DNA from: Deltaproteobacteria bacterium
GTDB taxonomy: Bacteria > Myxococcota_A > Polyangia > Polyangiales > Ga0077539
DNA: 64,000 bases
Direction of reading: 5' to 3'
Assembly (NCBI GenBank): GCA_016704445.1
Contig: JADJAE010000002.1
Span: forward strand, 227,803-291,802
The notes beneath the pieces are model-generated. The model saw nothing but the letters and a program-made list of their open reading frames with translations, made no database searches and had not been told where the DNA came from. Made by a program: the position numbers and the translations under genes. Below, piece by piece: positions 37,273 through 46,542 of this stretch; the first letter of the stretch is position 1, and every line of letters starts with the position of its first letter.

Positions 37273-38061
37273 ATGAGACGAGCGATGATCGCGGCGGCGT
37301 GCGCGGTGGTGGTTCCCGCAGCGGCGGGCGCGCAGGACGCAGGCGCGGTGACGGCGGCCAACGTGTGGGGGCGCTACGACGCGCTGCTGCGGACGGTGGT
37401 GCGGGGCAACGGCGTGGACTACGCCGGGCTGAGGGGGAGGCTCGGGGAGCTGCGGGCGATCCATGCGTGGCTGGGGGAGAACGGCCCGACGAGGACGCCG
37501 GCGGCCTTCGCGAGCGCGGGGTCGCGCAAGGCGTACTGGCTCAACGCCTACAACGCGACGGTGCTGCGGGGCGTGGCCGAGGCGCCGGCGTCGATGCGCA
37601 ACGTGCTGACGTACCTGCCCGATGGGGGCTTCTTCCGCGCGAGGCGGTGGAGGCTCGACGGTCGGGAGATGACCCTCGACTCGGTGGAGAACCGGGAGGT
37701 GCGCCCGGTGTTTCACGACGCGCGGGTGCACGTGGCGCTCAACTGCGCGGCGCGGTCGTGCCCGCCGCTGCGCGCTGGGGCGTACACGGCCGCTGGGGTG
37801 GAGGCGCAGCTCGATGCGCAGGCGAGGGCCTACGTGAACGCGGCGGGCAACGTGGAGGTCGACCCGGCGGCGCGCACGGTGAGGGTGGCGCAGATCTTCG
37901 AGTGGTTCAGGGAGGACTTCGGGGGAGGCGTCGCGGGGTGGCTGCGGGGCTACGCAGGGGCGCCGCTGAGGCAACGCCTGGAGGCGGCGTGCGGCGCGGA
38001 CGCGGGGCGCTGCACGGTGGCCTATCGGCCCTACGACTGGGCGCTCAACGTGGCGCGGTGA
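37273..38061 (+). CDS. Secreted DUF547-domain protein
   Basis: 262 aa from ATG 37273 (GGAGG seven bases upstream favours it over ATG 37270). A Sec signal peptide ends around AAAGAQD. The DUF547 core has SRKAYWLNAYNATVLRGV and the hallmark HDARVHVALNCAARSCPPLR, followed by QIFEWFREDFGG. Function of this widespread domain is unknown. It is probably co-transcribed with the preceding iron-sulfur protein and overlaps the convergent anti-sigma gene by 17 bp. Confidence 0.85.
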   Translation: MRRAMIAAACAVVVPAAAGAQDAGAVTAANVWGRYDALLRTVVRGNGVDYAGLRGRLGELRAIHAWLGENGPTRTPAAFASAGSRKAYWLNAYNATVLRGVAEAPASMRNVLTYLPDGGFFRARRWRLDGREMTLDSVENREVRPVFHDARVHVALNCAARSCPPLRAGAYTAAGVEAQLDAQARAYVNAAGNVEVDPAARTVRVAQIFEWFREDFGGGVAGWLRGYAGAPLRQRLEAACGADAGRCTVAYRPYDWALNVAR

Positions 38062-38509
38062 CGGAGGGCGTCGCGCCCGTCGGGGCGGGCGCAGGGCGGG
38101 CGGAGACCATGGTCATCGCGGCGTAGGCCAGCACCAGGGCGATGAGCACCAGCGTGGCGATGAGCTCGAGCGGGAGGATGCCCGCCAGCCGCGACCACAT
38201 ATCCCCGTAGAACCTTCCCCCGGAGCGCTTCTGCAGCCTTCGCTGCACGCCCGAGAGCAGGTCCGGGGGGGCGGTTTCCTTCGGTGCGTCGGTGCCGCTC
38301 GGGGCGCTGACTCCGACCAGCGGGGACTCCGCTGCGGCGGCCATGGCCGAGAGGCTGTCGAGCATCCGGCAGAAGGCGCCGTACTCGCCCTTGAGCGAGG
38401 GACTGGCGTCGAGCGCCGCGCGCACGGCCTCGGAGCGCTCGGGAGACAGCTCCCGGTCGTGATAGGCGCTGAACAGGTCGCGCACCTCGTCGTCGGTCAG
38501 CATCGCCAC
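38045..38509 (-). CDS. Putative anti-sigma factor, single-pass membrane
   Basis: 154 aa. The N-terminal helices TDDEVRDLFSAYHDRELSPERSEAVRAAL match the anti-sigma fold, but the zinc-binding His/Cys set of classical ZAS domains is incomplete. One membrane helix at about 109-135 (LAGILPLELIATLVLIALV) is followed by a short Pro-rich periplasmic tail. It begins one base after the sigma factor stop, the standard arrangement for an ECF sigma/anti-sigma pair, and presumably holds the sigma at the membrane until a signal arrives. Confidence 0.78.
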   Translation of the reverse strand: MAMLTDDEVRDLFSAYHDRELSPERSEAVRAALDASPSLKGEYGAFCRMLDSLSAMAAAAESPLVGVSAPSGTDAPKETAPPDLLSGVQRRLQKRSGGRFYGDMWSRLAGILPLELIATLVLIALVLAYAAMTMVSARPAPAPTGATPSVTAPR

Positions 38510-38510
38510 C

Positions 38511-39179
38511 TCACTGCTCCGGGAGCTTGTACCCGAGGCCCCGCTCGATGGCCTCTCGCAGCGCCGCGCGGGCGCGGTGGAGGCGGCTCTTGACGGTCCC
38601 TTCGGGAAGGCCGGTGATGGTCATGATCTCCTCGTAGCTCAGGCCCTCCAGGTCGCGCAGCACCACCAGCGCGCGGTGCTCCTCCTCCAGCAGCCCCAGC
38701 GCGCGCTCGATGACCTTGTTGAGCTCCGCGCCCTGCATCGCCTCGTCGGGGCGGTCGGGGCGCGACATCACCGGACCCCCCTCGGTGAGCGCCTTGCCGC
38801 CCTCCTCGTCGAGCGCGTCGTGGCCTCGCGTCACCCGCCGGTCGAGGTACTTGATGCGGTTTTTACAGTGGTTGATCGCCACCCGGTAGAGCCACGTCCC
38901 CAGGCGCGCGTCGCCCCGGAAGCTGTCGATGCTCCGGAACACCGTGATGAACACCTCCTGCGCCAGGTCTTCGGCCTCGGCGCGGTTGCCCAGCATCCGC
39001 TGCACCAGCGAGAACACCCTGGCCTGGTAGGCCCGCACGAAGAGGTTGAACGCCGCCTCGTCGCGGCGTCGCAGCCGCTCGACCAGCGCGCGCTCGGCCT
39101 CCAGGTCGAGCGTCACCGAGAACGCCTCGGCGTGGAGCGTCGACCATCCCAGCGGCAGCGCAGCGACACGACCTCGCAC
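38511..39179 (-). CDS. ECF-type RNA polymerase sigma factor (RpoE-like)
   Basis: 222 aa from 39179, or about 201 aa if GTG 39116 is used, which better fits family length. Region 2 is NLFVRAYQARVFSLVQRML with NRAEAEDLAQEVFITVFRSI; region 4 is LLEEEHRALVVLRDLEGLSYEEIMTITG and LPEGTVKSRLHRARAALRE. It directs transcription of an envelope or stress regulon. The anti-sigma gene follows directly. The kinase gene ends 45 bp upstream on the same strand. Confidence 0.93.
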   Translation of the reverse strand: MRGRVAALPLGWSTLHAEAFSVTLDLEAERALVERLRRRDEAAFNLFVRAYQARVFSLVQRMLGNRAEAEDLAQEVFITVFRSIDSFRGDARLGTWLYRVAINHCKNRIKYLDRRVTRGHDALDEEGGKALTEGGPVMSRPDRPDEAMQGAELNKVIERALGLLEEEHRALVVLRDLEGLSYEEIMTITGLPEGTVKSRLHRARAALREAIERGLGYKLPEQ

Positions 39180-39224
39180 ATACGCCGAGACAGCGGTCGG
39201 GGTCGAGAGGTTCCGCCGCGCTCT

Positions 39225-40685
39225 TCAGAAGCCAGGATCGCGCGCCAGCAGCGTCCCGGGCGTCGCTCTCCCCGCGTCGGCCCTGCGCGCCACCGCCCTG
39301 CGCGTCACCGCCCTGGCCACGGGCGCCACGGGCGTCGGCGCTCCCGCGTCGACCGCCGCTGCCGTCACCGCCGCGGGCGCCACATAGGCCAGCGAGACGT
39401 CCGCCGTCGGCCGGGGGACCACCGCCATCCACGCCGGCGCCCCGTCGACCTCCACCCTCACCCGGTGGTCGCCCTCTCCGCGCAGCGCGGTGGGGAGCGT
39501 CACCGGGGCGTCGTCGAGCAGCACCCTCGCCCCCGACGGGAGCCCGAGGATGGTCAGCGAGTGCGTCGCCGCCCCAGGCTGCCGGGAGAGCGCCGCCGCC
39601 GTGGTCTCGGGGCCCAGCGGCGTCGAGCGCTGCCGCCACGAGATCAGCGCGCCACCGACGGCCAGCGCGCCCACCAGGCCCAGCGCCAGGGCGTAGCGTC
39701 GGGGGGGATTCTTCCGCAGCGTGGAGAGGCTGTCTCCCGGCAGGGTGTCGGCATCCACCAGCGTGGGCATCGGGCTGCGCGACGAGCGAGCGGGGGGGAG
39801 GCTCCCTCGGGGCGTCGCTTCGAGCACCCCTTCGCCCCGGGACCACGCCATGAGCGCCTCCCGCATCTGCCGCGCGGTGGCGTACCGCTCCCTCGCCGTG
39901 CGCGCCATCGCCCGCTCGGCGATGGAGGCCAGCACCGGGTCGATGTCCGGGAGCGCCTCGGTCAGCGGCAGGTGCCCCTCGGTCGCGATGCGGATCATCA
40001 TCGCGTTGTAGTTGGCGGCCTCGTAGGGGAGCCTGCCGGTGAGCAGCTCGTAGAGGATCACCCCCATGGCCCAGACGTCGCTGCGCAGGTCGATGGCGGT
40101 CTCGCCGCGGGCCTGCTCGGGGGACATGTACGCGGGCGTGCCGATGAGGGCGCCGGTGCGGGTCATGCGGACGCGCTCGGCGTCGTCGCCGAGAAACTTC
40201 GACACGCCGAAGTCGAGGATCTTCGGGCGCACCACGTCGCCCTCGCGCGCCATGAAGATGTTCTCGGGCTTGAGGTCGCGGTGGAGGATCTCCCGCTGGT
40301 GGGCGGCGTCGAGGGCCTCGAGCACGGCAGTGACCACCTCGACGGCCTCGGCGAGGGGAAGCGATCGCTCGCGTTCGAGGCGGTCGGCGAGGCTCTCCCC
40401 GTGGAGGCGCTCCATGACCATGTAGGGCGATCCGTCGTCGGACTGGCCGTAGTCGAAGACGCGCACGATGCTGGGGTGGCCGATGCGCACGGTGGCCTCG
40501 GCCTCGGCGCGGAAGCGTCGCACCGCGTCGGGGTCGCGCGCGAAGTTGGCGTGGAGCACCTTCACGGCCACCTCGGCGCCGCGGATGGAGAGGTTCTCGG
40601 CGATCCAGACGGCGCCCATGCCGCCCTCGCCGAGGGGGTCGATGAGCCGGTATTTCCCGCCGATGACGTCGCCCCGAGTGAGCAT
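39225..40685 (-). CDS. Serine/threonine protein kinase with PEGA-like extracytoplasmic domain
   Basis: 486 aa from ATG 40685. Kinase motifs: GEGGMGAVWIAE loop, EVAVKVLH lysine, ILHRDLKPENIF catalytic loop, ILDFGVSKF, and GTPAYMSPEQARGE. A membrane helix (ALALGLVGALAVGGALISW) follows at about 325-343, then a PEGA-type domain (LTILGLPSGARVLLDDAPV) and an Ala/Val/Arg-rich tail. It lies upstream of the ECF sigma/anti-sigma pair on the same strand and might feed into it, although the 45-bp gap does not prove an operon. Confidence 0.93.
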   Translation of the reverse strand: MLTRGDVIGGKYRLIDPLGEGGMGAVWIAENLSIRGAEVAVKVLHANFARDPDAVRRFRAEAEATVRIGHPSIVRVFDYGQSDDGSPYMVMERLHGESLADRLERERSLPLAEAVEVVTAVLEALDAAHQREILHRDLKPENIFMAREGDVVRPKILDFGVSKFLGDDAERVRMTRTGALIGTPAYMSPEQARGETAIDLRSDVWAMGVILYELLTGRLPYEAANYNAMMIRIATEGHLPLTEALPDIDPVLASIAERAMARTARERYATARQMREALMAWSRGEGVLEATPRGSLPPARSSRSPMPTLVDADTLPGDSLSTLRKNPPRRYALALGLVGALAVGGALISWRQRSTPLGPETTAAALSRQPGAATHSLTILGLPSGARVLLDDAPVTLPTALRGEGDHRVRVEVDGAPAWMAVVPRPTADVSLAYVAPAAVTAAAVDAGAPTPVAPVARAVTRRAVARRADAGRATPGTLLARDPGF

Positions 40686-40764
40686 CTTAGGGGGCGACCG
40701 TAGCACGGCTGTCCGGATGCACCGGATGGCCGCGGTCAGTCGACGGCGTCACCCTACGGACACG

Positions 40765-41946
40765 TCAGGCGCCGCTGCGCGTCTGGTCTCGGGGAGTATC
40801 GGCGGTGGCGGTTGGCTCAGAAGACTCGAAGAGTGCGAGGAAGGGAGCGAACTGAAACCACCGGTTGCGCTTGAAGCCTGTGCTCTCACGGAGGATGTGC
40901 AGCTCTTCGCAGCGAGAGGCGAGCGCGTTCGCGGTGGGGGCGCTTACGCCGAGACCTGCCTGAAGCTGAGCGACCGTGACCACAGGGTGTAGGAAGAGAT
41001 AGTCGACCGCTCGGAGGAGGTTGGCCGCGCGCGCATCGCTGGTCACCTGCTCTCGAAGCTTCGTCTGAAGGTCGAGGATCTTGTCCGCGGTGTCGGTCGC
41101 GTCGCTCGCGGCGGCGGCGATTCCGCGGAGGAAGAATTTCACCCACTGCTCCCAGTGTCCGTGATCGCGAACGGCCTGGAGGCGGTCGTAGTACTCCGCG
41201 CGGTTCTTCTTGAGGTAGGCGCTGAGGTAGAGCAGAGGGCGCTTGAGCACGCCGCGGGTACAGAGCAGAAAGGTGATGAGCAGGCGCCCGATACGCCCGT
41301 TCCCGTCGAGGAAGGGGTGGATCGTCTCGAACTGAGCGTGTGCGAGCGCTGCCTGGATGACCGCTGGGAGCGAATCGTCGTGGAGAAAGCGCTCCCACGC
41401 GTCGAGAGCGTCGTGGAGCGCATGTGGCGGCGGTGGGACGAATCGCGCAGTGGCCAGCGTGCAGCCGGGGGCACCGATCCAATTCTGGGTCTTGCGAAAT
41501 TCGCCAGGCGTGAGCTGCCCGCCGCGGGTGTCTTCGAGGAGAATCCCGTGGATCTCTCGAACCAGGCGCTTCGAGAGGGGGAGGGTCTCGAGGCGCTGGA
41601 GGCCGAGGTTCATCGCGCGTACGTGGTTCGAGACCTCCTCGGCGTCCTTGAGGCGCTCCTCCCCCTGCAGGCCGGCCTCGAACTGGAGCACGTCGGTGAG
41701 AGATGCCTGCGTCCCCTCGATCTGGGAGCTCAACACCGCCTCCTGACGCACGTACATCGCCACGAACAGGTCGGGGTTCGGAACCCGTCGTGCGATCCCA
41801 TCGAGGCGCCCGAGGCACAAATCGGCCCGGGAGAGCGCCTGGAGCATTTCCGAGTCGAACGTGAGGGGCGGGTCTGGGGGCAACGGCGCGGGTTCGAAGG
41901 CGACGTACCCTTCCAACTGCGTGACAAGACGACCGGCGCGGTTCAT
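40765..41946 (-). CDS. Fic-family AMPylase-type protein
   Basis: 393 aa. The Fic motif HPFLDGNGRIGR is complete at 210-221, with the catalytic His. The N-terminal helix has SSQIEG (Ser73-Glu77), the inhibitory [S/T]xxxE[G/N] signature, so it is a class II, self-inhibited Fic. A C-terminal winged-helix segment (VVTVAQLQAGLGVSAPTANAL) ends it. Such proteins transfer AMP to host proteins such as topoisomerases or EF-Tu; the target here is unknown. The upstream side (41947-42236) shows relic DNA. Confidence 0.9.
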   Translation of the reverse strand: MNRAGRLVTQLEGYVAFEPAPLPPDPPLTFDSEMLQALSRADLCLGRLDGIARRVPNPDLFVAMYVRQEAVLSSQIEGTQASLTDVLQFEAGLQGEERLKDAEEVSNHVRAMNLGLQRLETLPLSKRLVREIHGILLEDTRGGQLTPGEFRKTQNWIGAPGCTLATARFVPPPPHALHDALDAWERFLHDDSLPAVIQAALAHAQFETIHPFLDGNGRIGRLLITFLLCTRGVLKRPLLYLSAYLKKNRAEYYDRLQAVRDHGHWEQWVKFFLRGIAAAASDATDTADKILDLQTKLREQVTSDARAANLLRAVDYLFLHPVVTVAQLQAGLGVSAPTANALASRCEELHILRESTGFKRNRWFQFAPFLALFESSEPTATADTPRDQTRSGA

Positions 41947-42236
41947 CAGCCCTTAGTTAAAGATTGCTCCCTAAATTTACAATGGCAGAGCAGCCGAGGA
42001 GGGCGTGCTCAAGCCGACTTAACCACACCGCCAAAAGTGCTCCATCCAAGCGGTCGTTGGTGTTTGCGGTTGACATCCCGCTCTTCGGCTTCACGGTCGC
42101 AGGCGCCACCGGTGGGGCGCAGCAACCGCCACTTAAGGGGGGGGGTCTGCGGGTCGATTCCGGGGGTCTGACCATCCGATTCCGGGGGTCTGGCCTTCCC
42201 CAACCGGGGTCCAACCCTCTCCCCGACCCCCGTTGT
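41947..42236. other. Gene-free relic stretch upstream of the Fic gene
   Basis: No convincing reading frame crosses this 290-bp stretch. It is AT-richer near 41950-42100. It ends with a spaced repeat: CGATTCCGGGGGTCTG at 42155-42170 and again at 42177-42192, with a partial copy (GGGGGTCTG) at 42141-42149. Clustered short repeats of this kind are seen at the ends of some insertion sequences, so it may be the remnant of a lost element; no transposase sequence supports this. Confidence 0.4.
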
Positions 42237-43085
42237 TCACTTCCCGGGCGGCGTCACTGGCTCGTCGACCGGGTCATCCCCTTCGTCGACCTCCGACCCG
42301 CTGCTCAGCGACGTGTCCACCAGCCCCAGCTCCCGCCGCTGGCGACCGTCCACCTCCGAGTGGAACGTCTCGCGCCAGTCCTTCCACCACAGCCACAGCG
42401 CGTCGTACGCCACGCGCCGCGCCCGCAGCACCTCCGCGGGATCAGTCACCGCCACGGCCGGCGCCGCCTTGAGCGCGCGGGCCTCGTCCAGGGTCTTCCG
42501 CAGCCGCGCGATGTGCGCCGCGTCCACCCCGCGCGCCGCGAGCACCGAGCGCACCTTCGCCGCGCCGGGGACGGTGCTCTTCTCCAGCGCCTCCACCCGA
42601 TCGAGGAAGGTGCTCACCGAGCCGACCACCAGCGGGCCGATGGGCTGCTGCTGGAGGTCGCGGAAGAACGCGTCCAGCAGCCCCTGGCGGTGCCCCTCCG
42701 GCGTGAAGCGCTCGATGATGCGCCGCGTGCGCGGGAACCACTTGTTCTCGAAGTCGTCGAGCTGCTGGAGCATCCCGACGTGAGCGCCCGAGGACGGCGC
42801 CTCGACCGCCGCGGCCTCCAGGGGCTGCCCCTCGCCCGCCGCCACCCGGTAGAGCCGCCAACCCTCCTGGTGGTCGCTGGTGGTGTACGCGACCTTGGCG
42901 CGCGCCCGGGCCATCGAAGGCTCGGCGATCTTCACCAGGAAGCGGTTGACCCGCAGCAGCCGCATCGACTCCTTCGCCGTGAACGGCGCGGCGTCGCCCC
43001 CTCCGGCCGACGGCGTCGCGGCCGCCTCCGCGGGCTTCCCCTCGGGCGCCTTCACGGACTTCTCTGTGCTCTTTCCCTTGCTCAT
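42237..43085 (-). CDS. Hypothetical protein
   Basis: 282 aa from ATG 43085, with AGGGGA nine bases upstream. A Lys/Glu/Ala-rich disordered head (about 1-35) precedes a helical body: ESMRLLRVNRFLVKIAEPSM, RRIIERFTPEGHRQGLLDAFF, AYDALWLWWKDWRETFHSEV. The C-terminus is acidic (SEVDEGDDPVDEPV). There is no signal peptide or recognised domain. It is divergent from the methyltransferase gene. Confidence 0.65.
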   Translation of the reverse strand: MSKGKSTEKSVKAPEGKPAEAAATPSAGGGDAAPFTAKESMRLLRVNRFLVKIAEPSMARARAKVAYTTSDHQEGWRLYRVAAGEGQPLEAAAVEAPSSGAHVGMLQQLDDFENKWFPRTRRIIERFTPEGHRQGLLDAFFRDLQQQPIGPLVVGSVSTFLDRVEALEKSTVPGAAKVRSVLAARGVDAAHIARLRKTLDEARALKAAPAVAVTDPAEVLRARRVAYDALWLWWKDWRETFHSEVDGRQRRELGLVDTSLSSGSEVDEGDDPVDEPVTPPGK

Positions 43086-43204
43086 ATGGTGTTCCCCTTG
43101 CGCTCCCTTCCGAGCCCAGGATTTCACCCCACCCCGACGCCCCGCAAGCCTCGTCCACAGCGCCCCGCCGATCGGCGTATACCTCTCCTCCGGCCCACCC
43201 ACCG

Positions 43205-43990
43205 ATGCCCATCGACCTCTACGCCGCGCCCGGCGTCTACGACCTCCTCTTCGACGACCGCACCGACGACGTGCGCTTCTACGCCGGCCTCGCCCTCGGC
43301 CACTCCCGCGCCCTCGAGTACGGCGCCGGAACCGGCCGCATCACCCTCCCCCTCGCCCGCACCGGCTGCTCCGTGCTCGCCGTGGAGCGCGAGCCCGCCA
43401 TGCTCGACGGCCTCCGAGAGCGCCTCACCCACGAGCCCGACTCGCTACGCCGCCGCGTGGCCACGGTGCTCGCCGACGCCACCACCCTCTCCCTCGACGC
43501 CCGCTTCGAGCGCATCTTCTTCCCCTTCAACGGCCTCGCCCACCTGCACTCCGCCGAGCAGCAGGAGGCCTTCTTCTCCCGAGTCCGAACGCACCTCGCT
43601 CCCGGCGGGCTCTTCGCCTTCGACCTGTGGATCCCAGAGCCCAGGCTCCTCCAGGGCGACGTGCTGGAGACCGGGCGCTTCCTCGATCCCAGCACGAGGG
43701 AGCCCGTCACGCTGCGCGAGGAGTTCTCCTACGACGCGCTCTCCCAGGTGCTCACCACCCAGCTCACCCTGACCCCGGTGCTCGAACCCGAGGCCGCGCA
43801 GCGCTGGACCATCTCTCAGCGGCAGTTCTTCCCCGAGGAGACCCGAGCGCTGCTCGTCGCCCACGGCTTCGACCTCCGCTGGCGCACCACCCGCTGGAAG
43901 CTCCCCACGGACCTCTCCCAACACCACCTCGACGTCGAGGCCCCCGATGAGCGCGGCGCGATGATCGCCTACGTCTGCGCCTTGCGCTGA
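43205..43990 (+). CDS. SAM-dependent class I methyltransferase
   Basis: 261 aa. Motif I is ALEYGAGTGRITLPLARTG, motif II is VLAVEREPAMLDGLRERL, and FFPFNGLAHLHSAEQQEAFF with LAPGGLFAFDLW are the later SAM-fold strands. The N-terminus (YAAPGVYDLLFDDRTDDVRFY) is typical of small-molecule methyltransferases. The substrate is unknown. The start is 119 bp from the divergent hypothetical gene; its stop is 3 bp from the convergent deacetylase stop. Confidence 0.87.
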   Translation: MPIDLYAAPGVYDLLFDDRTDDVRFYAGLALGHSRALEYGAGTGRITLPLARTGCSVLAVEREPAMLDGLRERLTHEPDSLRRRVATVLADATTLSLDARFERIFFPFNGLAHLHSAEQQEAFFSRVRTHLAPGGLFAFDLWIPEPRLLQGDVLETGRFLDPSTREPVTLREEFSYDALSQVLTTQLTLTPVLEPEAAQRWTISQRQFFPEETRALLVAHGFDLRWRTTRWKLPTDLSQHHLDVEAPDERGAMIAYVCALR

Positions 43991-43993
43991 GGC

Positions 43994-45127
43994 CTACCGC
44001 CCGTCGCTCGCGTCCATCGCGGCGGTCACTGCGCCGGCGTCGACGGGCCCTTCGCCCACCACGCCCGTCGTAGGCTCCACGGCTGGTCCAGCGTCCGCTC
44101 CGGCGTCGCGGGAGCGCCCGCGGTTGCTGCTGTTCACCAGCGCGTCGGCGGCCTGGATCTGCGGCAGCCGGGCGCGGGCGCCCTCCAGGTAGCGCGCCGG
44201 GTCGAGCACCACGTAGGGGGCGCGGCCGGACTGCTCCCGGTCGCTGTTCTCGCGGTCGAGCCAGCGGATGATCTTGGCCATCGCGGCCACGCTCCAGGGG
44301 TGCGTGTCGTGGAGGAGCACCGTGCCCCCCGCGTGGTTGCCCAGGTTGGTGATGACCCGCTGCGCGACGCTCTCGGCGTTGTTCACCAGCAGGTAGTCGT
44401 GCGGGTCGATGGACCACATCCAGAGCTCGTTGCCCTTGGAGACGAGGTGCCGGCGGACGTCCTCGCTGTACGCTCCGTAGGGCGGGCGGAAGAGGTGCGG
44501 GCGCTGGCCGATGACCTCCTCGATGAGGTCGGCGTTGTGCTCGATCTCGTAGCGCACCCGCTCGGGGGTGAGCGTCGGGAGCTGGTAGTGGTGCACCGTG
44601 TGGTTGCCCACGACGTGACCCGCCGCGACGATGTCCCGCAGCAGCTGCCGGGCGCGGGTGCGCAGCGGCTCCTCGTGGGACTCCAGGCGCCAGCCGCAGA
44701 CGAAGAACGCGGCGTGGATGTTGGCGCGCGCGAGGATGGGGAGCAGCCGGTCGGTGGTGCCGGGGTTGGGGCCGTCGTCGAAGGTGAAGAGCACCTCGCG
44801 GGCGCCGGGGCGGCCCAGGGAGAGGTCCCAGCCCCAGCGGAGGCGGGCCTCGGGGTTGAGCAGCGCCGGGGGCCACGAGGGCGCCCGGGAGGCGTCCGGA
44901 GGGATCACCATCCCCAGCGGTTCGAGCCGCCCGGCGTCGTCGACCGAGGCGATCAGCCGGGGTGACACCGGGAAGCGCAGCGCGGTGCTGTCGAGGCGAG
45001 GCCGCGGGGCCGTGGAGAGCGCCATCAGCGCGCCCGTGATGACCGCCGCTCCGATGGCCAGCAGGGCCGCCGCGCGGTACGCGAGGGCCTGCGAGCGCTG
45101 TCTGGCTTGGTGGCGGCGTCGACCCAT
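43994..45127 (-). CDS. Polysaccharide deacetylase (carbohydrate esterase family 4), membrane-anchored
   Basis: 377 aa. An N-terminal anchor helix (AAALLAIGAAVITGALMAL, about 19-37) precedes a NodB domain: TFDDGP with Asp117/Asp118, metal ligands His176 and His180 in NHTVHH, LFRPPYGAYSEDV and GTVLLHDTHPWS. It removes acetyl groups from peptidoglycan or another N-acetyl polysaccharide outside the membrane. The tail (about 335-377) is low-complexity, Asp/Ala/Gly-rich. Confidence 0.9.
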   Translation of the reverse strand: MGRRRHQARQRSQALAYRAAALLAIGAAVITGALMALSTAPRPRLDSTALRFPVSPRLIASVDDAGRLEPLGMVIPPDASRAPSWPPALLNPEARLRWGWDLSLGRPGAREVLFTFDDGPNPGTTDRLLPILARANIHAAFFVCGWRLESHEEPLRTRARQLLRDIVAAGHVVGNHTVHHYQLPTLTPERVRYEIEHNADLIEEVIGQRPHLFRPPYGAYSEDVRRHLVSKGNELWMWSIDPHDYLLVNNAESVAQRVITNLGNHAGGTVLLHDTHPWSVAAMAKIIRWLDRENSDREQSGRAPYVVLDPARYLEGARARLPQIQAADALVNSSNRGRSRDAGADAGPAVEPTTGVVGEGPVDAGAVTAAMDASDGR

Positions 45128-45190
45128 CGGGAGTTACAGGCCGAGGGCTCTATCCGATCGCGACCGGCTGCGCCACCTACGGGCAGCGGG

Positions 45191-46462
45191 TCACTGGCAG
45201 AGGCTGCGGCAATTCTCGCGTCCGGTGCGGCCGCAGGCGAGGCCGTCGATGGTGCCGCGGAGGGAGGTCCAGGTGAGCGAGCGCAGGTCGAGGGACCAGA
45301 GGTCGCTGGCGGTGCCGCAGTCGGTCTTGCCGCCGTAGACGATCACCCGCTGGCGGGCGGGGTCTTCGGCCAGCACGAAGGCGCTGCGTCGCTCCGGGGC
45401 GCTCTCGTCGATGAGCGCGAAGTCCGGAGGGAAGTCGCAGAACCCGTTGCCCGGCGTCTGCAGCGTGTCGCCCGCGCTGCGCTGCGAGACCGCCCCCGCG
45501 GGGTCGAGGGTGAGCACGTCGTTGCGGTTGCCCAGGGCGCCGTCGTCGTGGCCTCCGACGATCACCAGGTCGTCGGCGCGGGCCGCGAGCGAGTGGCTGA
45601 TGCGCCCGGCGAGCGCCTCGGTGTCGCCAGAGAGGGGGAGGCGCGACCATCGGGAGGCCGCGAGGTCGAGACGCCAGGCGTCCGTGAGGAAGGGGCCGGT
45701 GAAGGCGTTGGCGTCGCCGCCGCCCAGGACGATCATGGCGCCGTCGCGCACCACCGCGGCGTGAAACTGCCGCGCGGGAGGCGGCGACGCGGCCGTGACG
45801 CGGGACCAGTCGAGCGTGGCGAGGTCGAGCCTCCAGGTGTCGTTGCGTGGCGTGAAGCGGGCGCCGTCGGTGCTGGTGTTGCCGCCGAAGAGGATCGCGC
45901 TGTCGGAGGCGGCGTCGACGACCAGGGTGGCGTTGGCGCGCGCGGCGGGGATCTCCCCCTTCGGCCCGAGGAGCTCCCATCGCCCCTCGGCGAGGTCGAG
46001 CGACCAGAGCTCGCGGTAGAGGGTGTACGCCCCGGTGGCTCCGGCGCGGGAGCGGCCGCCGAAGACCAGCATGCGGCGTCGGCGGGCGTCGAGGGCGTAG
46101 GCGGTGCGGGAGCGGGCGCTGGGGCAGACGCTGGGGGTGAGGCGCGTCCAGCGGTTGCAGCGCGGGTCGAAGCGCCAGGTCTCGTCGTCGAAGGCCGGGC
46201 GGGCCATGCAGCTCACGACCGGGCCCACGTCGCCGCCGAAGAGGTAGAAGGCGCCGGTGACGGGGTCGACCGCGCCGGCGGAGTCGCCGCGGGGGCGGGG
46301 CTGCTCGGAGGAGGGCTCGCACGCGGGGACGTCCTCGGAGGGAGCGTCGGCGGCGGAGAGCACATCCGCGGCGGGCGAGGCGTCGGCCGGGGGGGCGTCG
46401 ACGGAGCTGTTGCCGCAGGCGGCGAGGGAGAACCCGAGGAGGAGCGCAGGGAGGGTACGCAT
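45191..46462 (-). CDS. Kelch-repeat lipoprotein
   Basis: 423 aa from ATG 46462. The lipobox is LLLGFSLAACGNS, followed by an Asp/Ala-rich stalk. Kelch-type repeats recur: GAFYLFGGDVG, RRMLVFGGRSRAG, SDSAILFGGNTS, GAMIVLGGGDANAF, LVIVGGHDDGAL and RVIVYGGKTDCG, which together predict a six-bladed propeller. Cys residues (for example CDFPPDF, CGRTGRENCRSLC) could form disulfides. Exposed on the cell surface or in the periplasm; ligand unknown. Confidence 0.85.
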   Translation of the reverse strand: MRTLPALLLGFSLAACGNSSVDAPPADASPAADVLSAADAPSEDVPACEPSSEQPRPRGDSAGAVDPVTGAFYLFGGDVGPVVSCMARPAFDDETWRFDPRCNRWTRLTPSVCPSARSRTAYALDARRRRMLVFGGRSRAGATGAYTLYRELWSLDLAEGRWELLGPKGEIPAARANATLVVDAASDSAILFGGNTSTDGARFTPRNDTWRLDLATLDWSRVTAASPPPARQFHAAVVRDGAMIVLGGGDANAFTGPFLTDAWRLDLAASRWSRLPLSGDTEALAGRISHSLAARADDLVIVGGHDDGALGNRNDVLTLDPAGAVSQRSAGDTLQTPGNGFCDFPPDFALIDESAPERRSAFVLAEDPARQRVIVYGGKTDCGTASDLWSLDLRSLTWTSLRGTIDGLACGRTGRENCRSLCQ

Positions 46463-46542
46463 CGGTGGTGAGGGGGTAGTTCGTACCACTGTTGTGCGGA
46501 AATTTCCGGGTGCGCGGCCGGTGGGGCTTAGCATCCCGCGCC

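Noticed and set aside
38577..40703. A 708-codon open frame opposite the sigma factor and kinase genes
   Set aside because: It is antisense to two well-supported genes; long spurious frames are expected in DNA this GC-rich.
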